A stretch of DNA of 64,000 nucleotides from Anisus vortex (taxonomy: Eukaryota > Mollusca > Gastropoda > Planorbidae). The stretch lies in the NCBI GenBank assembly GCA_949126835.1, contig OX421494.1, positions 55,990,358 to 56,054,357 of the forward strand. The letters run 5' to 3'. Both the position numbers and the translations under genes were made by a program. Each line of letters opens with the position of its first letter. Position 1 is the stretch's first letter. The notes beneath the pieces were generated by a model. That model did no database searches. It worked only from the letters and a program-made list of their open reading frames with translations, and had not been told where the DNA came from. This document shows, one piece after another, positions 21,174 through 33,416 of the stretch.

Positions 21174-21519
21174 CAGGGGTCTCCAAACTACGGCCCGCGG
21201 GCCGCATGCGGCCCCCGAGCTCCTCTCATGCGGCCCGTGGAATCCTTTTTATCTACGGACAAAAATTACGGAATTTTACCTTTATCCTGCCAAGTTCAGC
21301 CGCCACTTACGTGGTCGTTGTTTTTACCGAATTAAAATTGAGGCGCTCAGTAGTGCGTAAATTATGTTTTCCAACAGATCACTGCAATGCAAAACCTTAT
21401 TCGCTGCTTATTATTTCTGCTTTTCAACTGGAAAGAATTGAGACAAAAACAATGCGAGTTTGGAGGAAAGACAAATAGTGTAAAGTAGAAAGGGCTAAAG
21501 GGAGACAAATGGTAAGCAA

Positions 21520-22200
21520 ATAGTATAAGGGGGGAAAAGGAAGGGGGCGGGGTGAAAAGTTGTTTCCCCCACTCTCAAATTGGGCACACTTATTAAACGC
21601 GAACAATGTTTCTAGTTCAAGGCCACGCATGCACGCCTTTTGTTCCCACCAAGAAGACTTGTAAGAGACCGTGCAGAGTCTCCAATGAAAATTAAATGCG
21701 TTCATGCTTTGACTGAGGTCCTATATTCCACAAGGAACCCAAAGGATAGATGATGATGATGAATAGACTACTTTGAAATTAAGAGCGGTCTAAAATTTCC
21801 GCGCTGTAGATTTAGGTCAATTTCCGCCTAAGTTACATAACTCCTTTGTTGCACCAATGAAATTAGCCATGGGCGCGAAGCATTGTTGGCCTACTAATTA
21901 AAGTTAAAGTAGATTTCGAAAATATATTAACAAAGATATTTGTTTCCAAGAATAAAACAATAATTCATTGGTATTTTTTTTTTTTAATTAGATCTCTTGT
22001 TTTCGCAAGAACAAAAAAGAGCTGGGAAGGGGAAAGGTGCGAGTGGATGCAGTTGATAAAACAAAAAGGGGGGGGGGGGGAAATAGGTCACAGAGTTTAT
22101 TATAACTTGTTGTTTTTTTTAACTAGGCTTTACTGAAATTTTAGTGTAGGAGTTTTAAAAGGTTTTCTGCTTGATCAAGACTTAATTATTCTGATCACAT
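21520..22200. other. Non-coding left part of the hAT element
   Basis: Contains purine-rich runs (ggggaaaaggaagggggcgg, and a G13 run near 22068) and no transposase similarity. Confidence 0.5.
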
Positions 22201-22229
22201 TTTGCCTGTCGATGAATGTCGGCAATTCC

Positions 22230-23940
22230 AAGAAGAATGGAGTTTGAAATACTTCTTCATCAGATCCGGCGAGAAATCATTGTGTGTGATTTGCAACGAA
22301 ACTGTGGCTGTGATGAAAGAATACAACCTGCGCCGTCATCATCAAAGCAAACATTAGGAGAAATATGCACATTTGGAGGGTGAAGGCCGTGCAGAAAAAT
22401 TTGCTAAATTACAAAATCAACTCACATCTCAGAGGACAGTATTCAGTAAATCCTCAAATGAAAACGAATAACAAAGGCCAGTTATAAAGTTGCTTACATC
22501 CTGGCGAAAAGTGGCAAACCGTTTACAGATGGTGAAGTAGTGAAGGAATGTTTGTTGGAGGTGGCTGAGGAACTTTGCCCAGAAAAGTCAAAACAATTTA
22601 AAAATGTAGCTTTGGGTGAAAATATAAATGCCCGCCGTGTTGCAGATATGGGTGAAAATATTGTGAATCAAATGCAAGCAAGTTTTGCAATTTTTCAATT
22701 CAAATGGATGAATCGCTGGACAGCTGTTCCACCTCTCAAATGCTTGACTTCATTAGAAATGTGGATGAAGATATGAACATAACACAAGAGCTGGTTTCCC
22801 TAAACAGCATGTATGACACTGTTACCGGAGACGATATATTTAGTGAGTTGAAAAAAAGATTTACAGATTATAACTTGGACTGGACTAACCTCAGTTGCCT
22901 GATTGTTGGCGGAGGAAAGAACATGAGTGGCATATAGAAAGGCTTGGTTGTACAAGTGAAGCAGATGTGTAATGAAAAAAAAATTCCACAAACCATGTTC
23001 ATACATTGTATTATTCACCAGCAAGCTTTGTGTGCTAAATACATGGCAAATAGCAGTGAACTGAATCCTGTGGTGAAGATAGTCAAGTTAATAAGGTCAC
23101 ATGGGCTCAGTCATAGCAGTCCACAGATATGTTGAAAGATACAGACACAGAATTGAAAGATTTACTTATTACACAGCAGTAAGATGGCTAAGTTGTGAGA
23201 AAGTTCTGAGCAGAGTATTTAAGTTAAGAAAGGAAATAGGTGAGTTCCTGGAAAGTAAAGGCAAGCCACAGCTATAACTGTCTGATGAAGTGTGGGTATG
23301 GAAATAGGCCTTTGGTGCAGACATAACTAGTCATTAAAATTTTCTGAACCTAAAACTACAAGGTGAGAAAAAAATAGTTTCTGATCTATGAACCCACGTA
23401 AAGGCCCTCAGGTCCAAATTTGTCTTGTTTTTAGAACAAGTTCAGGCCAACAACTTGACGCACTTTCAACAGTACATGGCTGAAGCAACAGCTGAGTTCC
23501 CCGCCTCATTTGGGACATTTGCATGCGAGATCATCAAAGACCAGTTTTAGAATCGGGTTTCTGAGACTGTTTCAAAACCCTTTTGAAGTAGGCGTGGCCA
23601 GTTGCCCAGATGAACTGCAGCTGGAGGTCACTGCGTTGCAAGCAAATGACCTCCTTAGGGATAATTTCAAAGAAGGACTGATGGGGTTTTACCAGCTTTT
23701 GCCCAAGGAAGACTTTCCTAATATCAAAAAGTATGCATCAAGGTACCTTTAATTCTTTGGAACAACATACCTGTGTGAACAAACATTTTCAAGAATGAAA
23801 TACGTAAGGAACTATTTGAGAACAAACTTGTCCGATGAAAATCTGAGGTCAATGTTGATGTTAGGGACATCAAATCTAAAGCATGAAATGTCTGCTATGT
23901 TGGCATCCAGGAAACAATTTCACCATTCCCACTAATACAG
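22230..23940 (+). pseudogene. Degraded hAT transposase (GTF2IRD2/Charlie type)
   Basis: Pieces in shifting frames, in the expected order: BED-like zinc finger (SLCVICNETVAVMKEYNLRR then HH.SKH), then SGKPFTDGEVVKECLLEVAE, LDWTNLSCLIVGGGKNMSG (the usual T.DGAPAM region), IHCIIHQQALCAKY, and the C-terminal dimerisation region (TYLCEQTFSRMKYVRNYLRT, LSDENLRSMLMLGTS). Several stops and frameshifts separate them, so no active enzyme is made here. Confidence 0.8.
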
Positions 23941-24153
23941 GTTTTCACGTGTAGTGCACCAATGTGTTATTAAATAATAACGGAATACAGTAATATTGCA
24001 TAAATAATTAAAAACAACATCCATGTTTTGATTCTTTTTTATTTATTTTTTTGGGGGGAGGGGGGATCTTGAGTGTGTAGTTGGCCCGCGAGCTGCTGTT
24101 TGATAGTTAATGCGGCCCTCGGGCTGAAAAGTTTGGAGACCCCTGTCTTAGAT

Positions 24154-24339
24154 GGACAAAGAGAAGCGTATCTCTACATTCGTTCATGCTCGCCAGATTA
24201 TCCAGAGAATACAACACTGGTAGATCTGTGTGAAAGAGACAGGGACAAACAAGAGGAGACAATCGAGACGTTTGTAAGAGTTGTGGACCTTGCTAACAAC
24301 GTTACTTATAGAAACATGTTCTGTGCAATTTGTAATAAT
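24154..24339 (+). pseudogene. GPCR exon 1, part after the hAT insertion
   Basis: Continues the frame as GQREAYLYIRSCSPDYPE and ends with the module YRNMFCAICNN, donor gtggaa. The frame runs on to a TGA at 24355 if unspliced. Confidence 0.8.
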
Positions 24340-24434
24340 GTGGAAAATGTGACTTGAAAATGTTTAAAACAAAGTCTTTTATTGGAGTTTAGAATTTAAC
24401 CTATTCATTAGAATGCTTTATTTTATTGTTAAAT

Positions 24435-24620
24435 CATTTATTCTTTTAAGGGCCTATCTTATCTTATATGTTACAGACGCTCCTTTTATAATGAAGATTA
24501 TTGCGTCCTACGCTCGTCTGTTTAGTCTTGCATTTTTAATAGTGTTTTAAATGATGTAAAGTTAGTGGCTTTCCTGGCATATTCTGTCAACATTTTTTTT
24601 TATAAATCCCGTTATTAAAT
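24435..24620 (-). mobile_element. LINE 3' end (tail shared with SINE family B)
   Basis: On the complement: agtcttgcatttt..., gagcgtaggacgcaataatc, ttcattataaaaggagcgtc, tgtaacatataagataag. Same tail as 56850-57345. Confidence 0.75.
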
Positions 24621-25313
24621 ATTCCCAAATGTATTAAAAAAGTAATACTCATTTTACCTATTTAATTTTTTTGTAAAAATGCAAAATATATTTTTGATCT
24701 AATTAACATAATCTATTGAATAAAGCATTTGCAATAGGCGTGGCTTAGGATTCTAGGTCAAGTAACTATGTAAATATTAAGACATGGTGGAATAAAATTG
24801 TTTTTTACCTTGTCTATTTTACACCCAAAATATAAGGAATTTGTTTGCATAAATCTTGATATTTAACTGTTAAACTAGTCCATAGTAGTCCGTCCACGAA
24901 GTAAACAAGATTTGAGGCTTTTATAGTTTTTCAATAGCTCTTGTGAAACATTGCACAGCCTGCCTTATGCTTTACTTTTAGTGTTAAAAAAACTACTTTT
25001 CGACAATCGACATCTTCAATTAAATATTTAGCACTTACGGAACCTTTTCCATTGATTTTTAATGGTTTTAATTTTATCGTTGAATGTTACTTTTCATCGC
25101 ATGACAGTGTTTTATTCATATTTTTGGTGTTGACGACTACTTTAATAACTTTTTCTATGTGTAGTAAATAAGTCATATGTATATATATGTCTGCAATCTG
25201 AGTTTTTCTTTATATATGAAGCAGGACATTTAAGTGCATCCCATGGGTTGTTGTAGGATCTATCGCTGACAGAAAGGAGTAATATAAATTACAATACACA
25301 TTAGGGATGTTAC
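24621..25313. other. AT-rich intron sequence, nothing recognised
   Basis: Part of intron 1 of the broken GPCR. No repeat unit found. Confidence 0.4.
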
Positions 25314-25480
25314 GCCGGATGGTCCTGTAGTTAGTTCACCGGATTGATAACCAATACGACTCGGGTCCTAAAGCTGATACCGACCAATCCCTTCCGCCCT
25401 GCAGGAGTTTTGGGCCCTAGCGGACGTAATAATCTTGTATCTAGTAAGAGCGCCTGTACAACTTATAAGTTGATAAAACA
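25314..25480 (+). mobile_element. tRNA-derived SINE, family B
   Basis: Head gccggatggtcctgtagtta, block ccctgcaggagttttgggcc, tail gacgtaataatcttgtatct ... cttataagttgataaaac. Confidence 0.75.
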
Positions 25481-25728
25481 ACCCTTGGCTTTTGTTCATC
25501 ATTCCATGACCTTAAGTTACAATCACACCCATGTGCAGTGTTTAAGACATGTAATGTTATACAATGTCTTTTAACTCGTTTTTAAAGAGGCCATTATTGG
25601 TATGTTTGGTTGTATGACGTGACCAGGCTGCTATCGCTATGGACTTATGAATAGAGCTCATTATATAGAAGAAAATGTCATTATATTAGGCAAACTAATA
25701 TTCAATATATAAGATTAATGTTTTAGAC

Positions 25729-25942
25729 CAGTTTTCGGCAACCTTTTGACAGTAGTGTGCCAAAGTAGGATTTAAAATTCATTCAGCGTGCCAACAGTCA
25801 TAAAAAACAACCTGCACCACCAATCAATTTCTTGAAAAAACAGACTTGAATTTAGTTTTTTTGTGTATGGGTCTTCCGCGTGTCATTGAAAATTGTTCCA
25901 CGTGCCAAGTCTGGCACGCGTTTTGTAGGTTGCCGATCCCTG
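25729..25942. mobile_element. hAT-type MITE with perfect 8-bp target duplication
   Basis: Left end cagttttcggcaacctttt, right end aggttgccgatccctg. Flanked on both sides by TTTTAGAC. Contains cagcgtgccaacagtc and ttccgcgtgtcattgaaaat, shared with the other copies. Confidence 0.85.
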
Positions 25943-25998
25943 TTTTAGACTATAAGCACTTGGTTAAATGCAGTTTTTTTGTTTTTTAACTATAAAAG

Positions 25999-26156
25999 TT
26001 CACTTCACTGCCAACCATTACGATCGCTAAGAGTTCTGTGGAATTCCTGAAAGCGAGAGACAGAAATGAGTTGCTGCAGTTACAGCTGAAGGAAGGTGTC
26101 ACAATTATAAGTACATTCCCAGAAGGCGTAGCGCATTTTGATTGCCCAATAGCTAT
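25999..26156 (+). pseudogene. GPCR exon 2
   Basis: Acceptor ctataaaag, donor gtaagt. Encodes an ectodomain segment ending EGVAHFDCPIA, phase 2 at its end. Open. Confidence 0.7.
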
Positions 26157-26420
26157 GTAAGTACTCATTTAGTCCAGATTTTTTAAAGTAATATTAATTG
26201 AAATTGTAAAAAAAATTATAGAAAAAAGGTATAGACTAACTGGAGAGTAGCCCGCATGGTTATCCACTTAGCTAGCAAAAACACATGTCCAAAGTGAAAT
26301 CGCAAAAGTATAATATGAGAGAATAAGGTCACGTGCCTTTAAATTAATAAATATGATTGGTTGAACACACACACAGTCAACTTTATATATTAATATATAG
26401 AGCATAACTCTTTTCTACAG

Positions 26421-26589
26421 ATAGCCAGATCCGTGGTTTGCAGATAATTGTAGTTTACCCGGCGAGGCAGATGATGTTGTCCAAGACATAGCCAAAGCCT
26501 GCCGGGAATTGTCCGGGTATAATTTTCAGGTCCACGACAGAGAGAAACAAATCTTGTATACGAGTATATTCTGTGCAATATGCGACGAG
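26421..26589 (+). pseudogene. GPCR exon 3 (in-frame stop at its start)
   Basis: Acceptor ttttctacag, donor gtagtt. The frame gives ATA TAG then PDPWFADNCSLPGEADD and ends YTSIFCAICDE, a second copy of the exon 1 module. The TAG at 26422-26424 is a nonsense codon unless another acceptor is used. Confidence 0.75.
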
Positions 26590-26639
26590 GTAGTTCATTT
26601 TACAATTGAAAACTGTATACCAGTTTGTGTCTAAATATT

Positions 26640-27310
26640 ATAAAGAACTAAACGCATTTCGCTTTTTTTTTTTAATTTGAGTACCGAGGTGCCAAACATG
26701 TGAAAATTTTAAATTTTGCTCACCACTTAGCTACGTACATTAAAAACATATATTAAAAAAAAAAACTATTACGCTGGGTACTATAAGAGTGGCATTTTTA
26801 TATACAGAAATGGTTGAACTTATTTAATTAAGTAAAACCTAAAAATGGGTACCTGAGTTGAATGCCCCTAAAATTTACTGCAGTACCCAGCCTTAAGGAT
26901 TTAGCTTGAATGTCAATCCAATGTTGGTAAAATTGTCATGTTCTCATTCTGACATCAGGGTATTCCGATGCCAACCTGATAATATTATATGGAAGTAAAG
27001 GTAGTATGGCATCATGACAGCAATTCAATGCTCTTAAATAACAAATACATTGTGTAGCTTTATATACACACTATACATATATATGAATAAAGGCCTATAT
27101 ACTATAATATATCTTGACGATAGTTGGATGGAAGAATATGTAAATGGTTTGAAAGATAGAGCGATAGAAGTTGTATTTAAATAAATACATACAGAATACA
27201 TAGAATACTAAATTATTTTTAATGAAGAGTTTTAAAAATTAACTGTAAGATGTAAATTCATAAAAACATTAGTTGCGATATAAGTTTTAGATTATTACAT
27301 CTATTTAAAG
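26640..27310. other. AT-rich intron, nothing recognised
   Basis: Intron between GPCR exons 3 and 4. Confidence 0.4.
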
Positions 27311-27493
27311 CGGTCTTTCCCCAAACGTTACTTCCGTTGTATGTGTTATGAGGATGAGTTCACCATTCAACCTTTACCGTTCTCAATTTTGCTGGACATG
27401 ACACACAAAGTCAAGTTGAAACCAAATCTAGACAAGTCAGTTTCTACTTCCAGGAAATCTCAATGCTCAACGTACGAATGGCCTTCACCCGAT
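27311..27493 (+). pseudogene. GPCR exon 4
   Basis: Acceptor atttaaag, donor gtaagt, 61 codons, phase 0. Encodes RYFRCMCYEDEF then FSILLDMTHKVK, typical of Methuselah-like ectodomains between the cysteine module and the stalk. Confidence 0.78.
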
Positions 27494-27559
27494 GTAAGTA
27501 AAAGTAAAATATATTGGTAATAGCATGGCATTATCCATTGTGCATATTATGTTCCGCAC

Positions 27560-27958
27560 TCCGTTCTGCCGACTCCTTGCTTTTAGAAGTGCCCCGTTTT
27601 TCTCCGACGACCGTTGGCCTTAGAGCCTTCTCAATATCCGGTACGAAGGTGTGGAATAAACGTCCCATTCTACTGAGGTGAAAAAGCTATGCTGTTACTT
27701 TCCAAAAAAACACTTAAAAACTCATTATTTCAATATTTACCTTAGATAACATTACCGTAGACCCCTACTGTCTTACTTATATGTTAGGTCGGTTAGTGCT
27801 TCGTTTATTTCATTTGTACAATATTTGTAAAGGTTTATATCATCAATTAGTTTTATTCTTAGCCTAGAGATTATTTCCGTGTTCTTAGTTGAATGTTAAA
27901 TGCGCTCTGAGCTTACATTATGTTTGTTGACAGCGCTATACAAATATTATTATTATGG
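27560..27958. repeat. Probable dispersed-repeat 3' end
   Basis: Ends acagcgctatacaaatatta ttattat, a common 3' end of animal non-LTR elements. The interior was not assigned to any family seen elsewhere in the window. Confidence 0.4.
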
Positions 27959-28094
27959 TTTGTTATAATAAAAATACATAAAATATATTTAATCTAACCA
28001 ATTAACACCAATGACCAATTATATTCTATGGGTTTCGTTTCTACCATTCTCCTACATAGACTTGTGTAAATCTCAGTTATGTATCTATCTTCAG

Positions 28095-28289
28095 GGCAGC
28101 TGTCTTCTACTCTTCTGCTCTGCTGGTAAGAAACTACACAGCAAGGAATGTACAGCGATTCTAGAAGAGGTTAAAGGACTCAGATATCGACTTTCTCTCT
28201 GGATGTTTCCGCTGTATAGCGATAAAGACAAGAGGTTCAATGAAACCAGGTGTACAACGGAAGCTGTTATCAACAGTTTAATCACACAG
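28095..28289 (+). pseudogene. GPCR exon 5
   Basis: Acceptor tatcttcag, donor gtatgg, 65 codons, phase 0. Encodes SCLLLFCSAGKKLHSKEC ... LSLWMFPLYSDK ... INSLITQ. Open. Confidence 0.78.
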
Positions 28290-28345
28290 GTATGGATACA
28301 ATTACATTAAATACTTTTTTCTATTTAAAAATGTGTTGTTTTTTT

Positions 28346-28600
28346 TAGACCAGATTACTCCAATGGGACAAGCAAAGCATCGTTCACTGGTTTCCATGGA
28401 TACGGCATACTCGTACACTGTGTGGCTAGCGCTGTGTGGCTAGCACTGTGTGGCTAGCGCTGTGTGGCTAGCACTGTGTGGCTAGCACTGTGTGGCTAGC
28501 ACTGTGACCACTCGGCTTTTCCCCCCACAAAATAGGTCAATTACCCATTATGTGTTGCGGAAGAAAAAGAGGTGGTAACCTAGATTCGAATCCTGCAATC
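28346..28600 (-). mobile_element. Family A SINE remnant with a 14-bp minisatellite inside
   Basis: SINE blocks tggtttccatggatacggca, gtaacctagattcgaatcctg frame a local expansion of cactgtgtggctag (28417-28506, about 6.4 copies) that replaces the usual tgtgtggccagcac segment. The amplified unit derives from that SINE segment. It abuts the 15-bp array. Confidence 0.7.
28417..28506. repeat. 14-bp minisatellite, about 6.4 copies
   Basis: Unit cactgtgtggctag, with a g/a variant alternating between copies. Confidence 0.9.
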
Positions 28601-28611
28601 CTGCTATTGCC

Positions 28612-31600
28612 AAACTATTTTATCTGTTTACTATTTTACTTTTTACTATTTTACTGTTTACTATTTAACTTTTTACTATTTTACTATTTACTATTTTACT
28701 ATTTGCTATTTTACTATATGCTATTTTACTTTTTATTATTTTACTATTTACTATTTTACTATTTACTATTTTACTATTTACTATTTTACTTTTTATTATT
28801 TTACTATTTACTATTTTACTATTTGCTATTTTACTATATGCTATTTTACTTTTTATTATTTTACTATTTACTATTTTACTATTTACTATTTTACTATTTA
28901 CTATTTTACTATTTGCTATTTTACTTTTATTATTTTACTATTTACTATTTTACTATTTGCTATTTTACTTTTTATTATTTTACTATTTACTATTTTACTA
29001 TTTACTATTTTACTATTTACTATTTTTTATTTGCTATTTTACTTTTATTATTTTACTATTTACTATTTTACTATTTGCTATTTTACTATATGCTATTTTA
29101 CTTTTTATTATTTTACTATTTGCTATTTTACTTTTTATTATTTTACTATTTACTATTTTACTATTTGCTATTTTACTTTTATTATTTTACTATTTACTAT
29201 TTTACTATTTGCTATTTTACTTTTTACTATTTTACTGTTTACTATTTAACTTTTTACTATTTTACTATTTACTATTTTACTATTTGCTATTTTACTATAT
29301 GCTATTTAACTTTTTATTATTTTACTATTTACTATTTTACTATTTACTATTTTACTATTTACTATTTTACTTTTTATTATTTTACTATTTACTATTTTAC
29401 TATTTGCTATTTTACTATATGCTATTTTACTTTTTATTATTTTACTATTTACTATTTTACTATTTACTATTTTACTATTTACTATTTTACTATTTGCTAT
29501 TTTACTTTTATTATTTTACTATTTACTATTTGCTATTTTACTTTTTATTATTTTACTATTTACTATTTTACTATTTACTATTTTACTATTTACTATTTTT
29601 TATTTGCTATTTTACTTTTATTATTTTACTATTTACTATTTTACTATTTGCTATTTTACTATATGCTATTTTACTTTTTATTATTTTACTATTTGCTATT
29701 TTACTTTTTATTATTTTACTATTTACTATTTTACTATTTGCTATTTTACTTTTATTATTTTACTATTTACTATTTTACTATTTGCTATTTTACTTTTTAT
29801 TATTTTACTATTTACTATTTTACTATTTACAATTTTACTATTTACTATATTACTATTTACTATTTTACTATATGCTATTTTACTTTTTATTATTTTACTA
29901 TTTACTATTTTTACTATTTACTATTTTACTATTTACTATTTTACTATTTGCTATTTTACTTTTATTATTTTACTTTTTATTATTTTACTATTTACTATTT
30001 GACTATTTACTATTTTACTATTTGCTATTTTACTTTTATTATTTTACTATTTACTATTTTACTATTTGCTATTTTACTATATGCTATTTTACTTTTTATT
30101 ATTTTACTATTTACTATTTTACTATTTACTATTTTACTATTTGCTATTTTACTTTTTATTATTTTACTATTTACTATTTTACTATTTGCTTTTTTACTAT
30201 ATGCTATTTTACTTTTTATTATTTTACTATTTACTATTTTACTATTTACTATTTTACTATTTACTATTTTACTATTTGCTATTTTACTTTTATTATTTTA
30301 CTATTTACTATTTTACTATTTGATATTTTACTATATGCTATTTTACTTTTTATTATTTTACTATTTGCTATTTTACTTTTTATTATTTTACTATTTACTA
30401 TTTTACTATTTGCTATTTTACTTTTATTATTTTACTATTTACTATTTTACTATTTGCTATTTTACTTTTTATTATTTTACTATTTACTATTTTACTATTT
30501 ACTATTTTACTATTTACTATATTACTATTTACTATTTTACTATTTACTATTTTACTTTTTACTATTTTACTATTTACTGTTTTACTTTTTACTATTTTAC
30601 TATTTGCTATTTTACTATTTACTATTTTACTATTTACTATTTTACTATTTTACTATTTACTATTTTACTATTTACTATTTTACTTTTTACTATTTTACTA
30701 TTTATTATTTTACTTTTTACTATTTTACTATTTACACTATTTACTATTTACTATTTTACTATTTGCTATTTTACTATTTACTATTATAGTATTTACTATT
30801 TTACTTTTTACTATTTTACTATTTACTATTTTACTATTTACTATTTTACTTTTTACTATTTTACTATTTACTATTTTACTATTCACTAATTTACTATTTT
30901 ACTATTTACTATTTTACTTTTTACTATTTTACTATTTGCTATTTTAATATTTACTATTTTACTATTTACATTACTATTTACAATTTTACTATTTACTATT
31001 TTACTTTTTACAATTTTACTATTTACTATTTTACTATTTACTATTTAACTATTTACTATTTTACTATTTACTATTTTACTATTTGCTATTTTACTATTTA
31101 CTATTTACTATTTTACTTTTTACTAGTTTACTATTTACTATTTACTATTTTACTTTTTACTATTTTACTATTTACTATTTTACTATTCACTATTTTACTA
31201 TTTTACTATTTGCTATTTTACAATTTACTATTTTACTATTTACTATTTTACTTTTTACTATTTTACTATTTACTATTTTACTATTTTACTATTTACTATT
31301 TTACTATTTACTATTTACTATTTTACAATTTACTATTTTACTATTTGCTATTTTACTATTTACTATTTACTATTTACTTTTTTACTATTTACTATTTTAC
31401 TATTTGCTATTTTACTATTTACTATTTTACTATTTACTATTTTACTATTTACTATTTTACTATTTACTATTTACTATTTTACTATTTACTATTTTACTAT
31501 TTACTATTTTATTTTTTACTATTTTACTATTTACTATTTTACTTTTTACTATTTTACTATTTGCTATTTTACTATTTACTATTTTACTATTTACTATTTT

Positions 31601-32454
31601 ACTATTTGACTATTTACTATTTTACTATTTACTATTTTACTTTTTACTATTTTACTATTTACTATTTTACTTTTTACTATTTTACTATTTTACTATTTTA
31701 CTATTTACTATTTTACTATTTACTATTTACTATTTTACTATTTGCTATTTTACTATTTACTATTTTACTATTTACTATTTTACTATTTTACTTTTTACTA
31801 TTTTACTATTTACTATTTTACTTTTTACTATTTTACTTTTTACTATTTTACTTTTTACTATTTTACTATTTGCTATTTTAATATTTACTATTTTAATATT
31901 TACTATTTTACTATTTACTATTTTACTATTTACTATTTACTATTTTACTTTTTACAATTTTACTATTTACTATTTGACTATTTACTATTTTACTATTTAC
32001 TATTTTACTATTTACTATTTTACTATTTGCTATTTTACTATTTACTATTTACTATTTTACTTTTTACTATTTTACTATTTACTATTTACTATTTTACTTT
32101 TGACTATTTTACTATTTACTATTTTACTATTCACTATTTTACTATTTTACTATTTGCTATTTTACAATTTACTATTTTACTATTTACTATTTTACTTTTT
32201 GCTATTTTGCTATTTACTATTTTACTATTTACTATTTTACTATTTACTATTTTACTATATTACTATTTACTATTTTACTATTTACTATTTTTACTATTTA
32301 CTATTTTACTATTTACTATTTTACTATTTACTTTTTTACTATTTACTATTTTATTTTTTACTATTTTACCATAATTTACTATTTTACTATTTACTATTTT
32401 ACTAATAACTATTTTACTATTTGCTTTTTTACTATTTACTATTTTACTATTTAT
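28612..32454. repeat. 3.8 kb array of a 15-bp unit (TTTACTATTTTACTA) with higher-order structure
   Basis: About 250 copies of a unit reading tttactattttacta, with variants tttgcta, tttttatta, tatatgcta. The plus strand has almost no G except in the tttgct variant. Variant order recurs in blocks: a block starting near 29031 repeats near 29604 (573 bp apart) and again, modified, near 30275, so the first half has higher-order repeats. The second half (after about 30600) has more 5-bp and 10-bp slippage. Because 15 is divisible by 3, all plus-strand frames stay open for long runs (up to 779 codons of an F/Y/L/I pentapeptide), which are not genes. Located in intron 5 of the broken GPCR. Confidence 0.95.
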
Positions 32455-32552
32455 TTCAATTAATGTAGAATTTTACGTTGTTTTACCATTTGAAATACTA
32501 GATCTAATTCAAGATAGAATAATTTTACTTTGGGAAAAAAAAAGTAGAAATA

Positions 32553-32805
32553 AGTAAAGTACCCTTCAGAACAAACTGATCATAGGGCTGGTGAAGCAGC
32601 GTTCGCCAGTTTCTGTGGCCACGGCATACCAGTGGTATGTGACCAGCACAATCCCCAGCCGCCTTTACTATTTCCCAACTTATGTCAGGTACCCATCAGA
32701 GCTGCGTAGATTCATGGGCACCTTCAAGTCCGCGGAAATTATCAAAGCCTGAACCAGGATTCGAACCCAGAACCTTCGGATCGCTTGTCAAACGTGAAGC
32801 CGTTT
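32553..32805 (-). mobile_element. tRNA-derived SINE, family A
   Basis: Blocks agtacccttcagaacaaact, ctgtggccacggcatacc, cagccgcctttact, caggtacccatcagagctg, ggattcgaacccagaacctt. Begins about 100 bp after the 15-bp array ends. Confidence 0.85.
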
Positions 32806-32965
32806 AAATTTAGCTTGGTTTAAAAAACAAAGTAAAGAGAAGCGGTTCTTGGCTATCAAAAAACATGAACTATAGATACATAAAGACAAAAAAAACGAAA
32901 TGTATTTGTTATCAAAACAATACGTTGAGGAATAACAAGAAAACCATAAAAACGAAGTTTTCATT

Positions 32966-33416
32966 ATGCTCCCTTTATTTGCAAACTAAGTTAACCATCA
33001 TGTAATTAAATAATTGATTGACTACTGCAAATGAAACGTACAGAAAAATATCTGTTTCGCAAATCTCAAAAATATCTCCTTACTCCGTATGAAATGTTCT
33101 AAAAATAATCTTAGCGCATAATTTTTTTTTCTAGCTTTGCGCCGAAAAACTATAAAAAGTTGCACAGGCATTTTTAAAGTGAAACCAAAATTTTTCTTAT
33201 ACTTTCTTTTTAAGAAATGTATATTGTCATAAGTGTAGTATTATTACGTTGTTTTAACTGAAAATTTGATAGGATGTATTGTTAGTTAGGGCAAGTCTGC
33301 TGTCCAAATTTCAGCTCGATCGGACCACGGGAAGTGGTCGAAAAATCGAAGCCAAATTTGCACCATTGCAGACAGACAGACAGACAGAAAATGCAACTTA
33401 AAATAAAGGGAGTAAA
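32966..33416. mobile_element. Candidate MITE with inverted ends (tgctccctttattt / aaataaagggagta)
   Basis: Left end tgctccctttatttg and right end aaaataaagggagta are inverted repeats about 450 bp apart. Next to the right end is gcagacagacagacagacag and, before it, a block ccaaatttcagctcgatcgg that looks like a conserved dispersed repeat. Similar single ends occur near 59022 and 63705. No coding capacity. Confidence 0.45.

Larger units (their letters stand above)
21174..24145 (+). mobile_element. hAT transposon (Charlie/GTF2IRD2-like) inserted in a GPCR exon
   Basis: 2972 bp. Left end caggggtctccaaactacgg, right end aagtttggagacccctg (imperfect inverted repeats), flanked on both sides by TCTTAGAT, a perfect 8-bp duplication typical of hAT. 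Removing the element and one duplication rejoins the GPCR frame (LLD|GQREAYLYI). The interior carries a broken hAT transposase. Subterminal C/G-rich blocks (cggcccgcgggccgcatgcg) resemble those of vertebrate and invertebrate Charlie-type elements. Confidence 0.92.

Noticed and set aside
28550..32405. Very long plus-strand ORFs (up to 779 codons) rich in F, Y, L and I
   Set aside because: They lie entirely in the 15-bp array; a unit divisible by three keeps all frames open. Composition is a five-residue period with no domain, splice context or codon signature.
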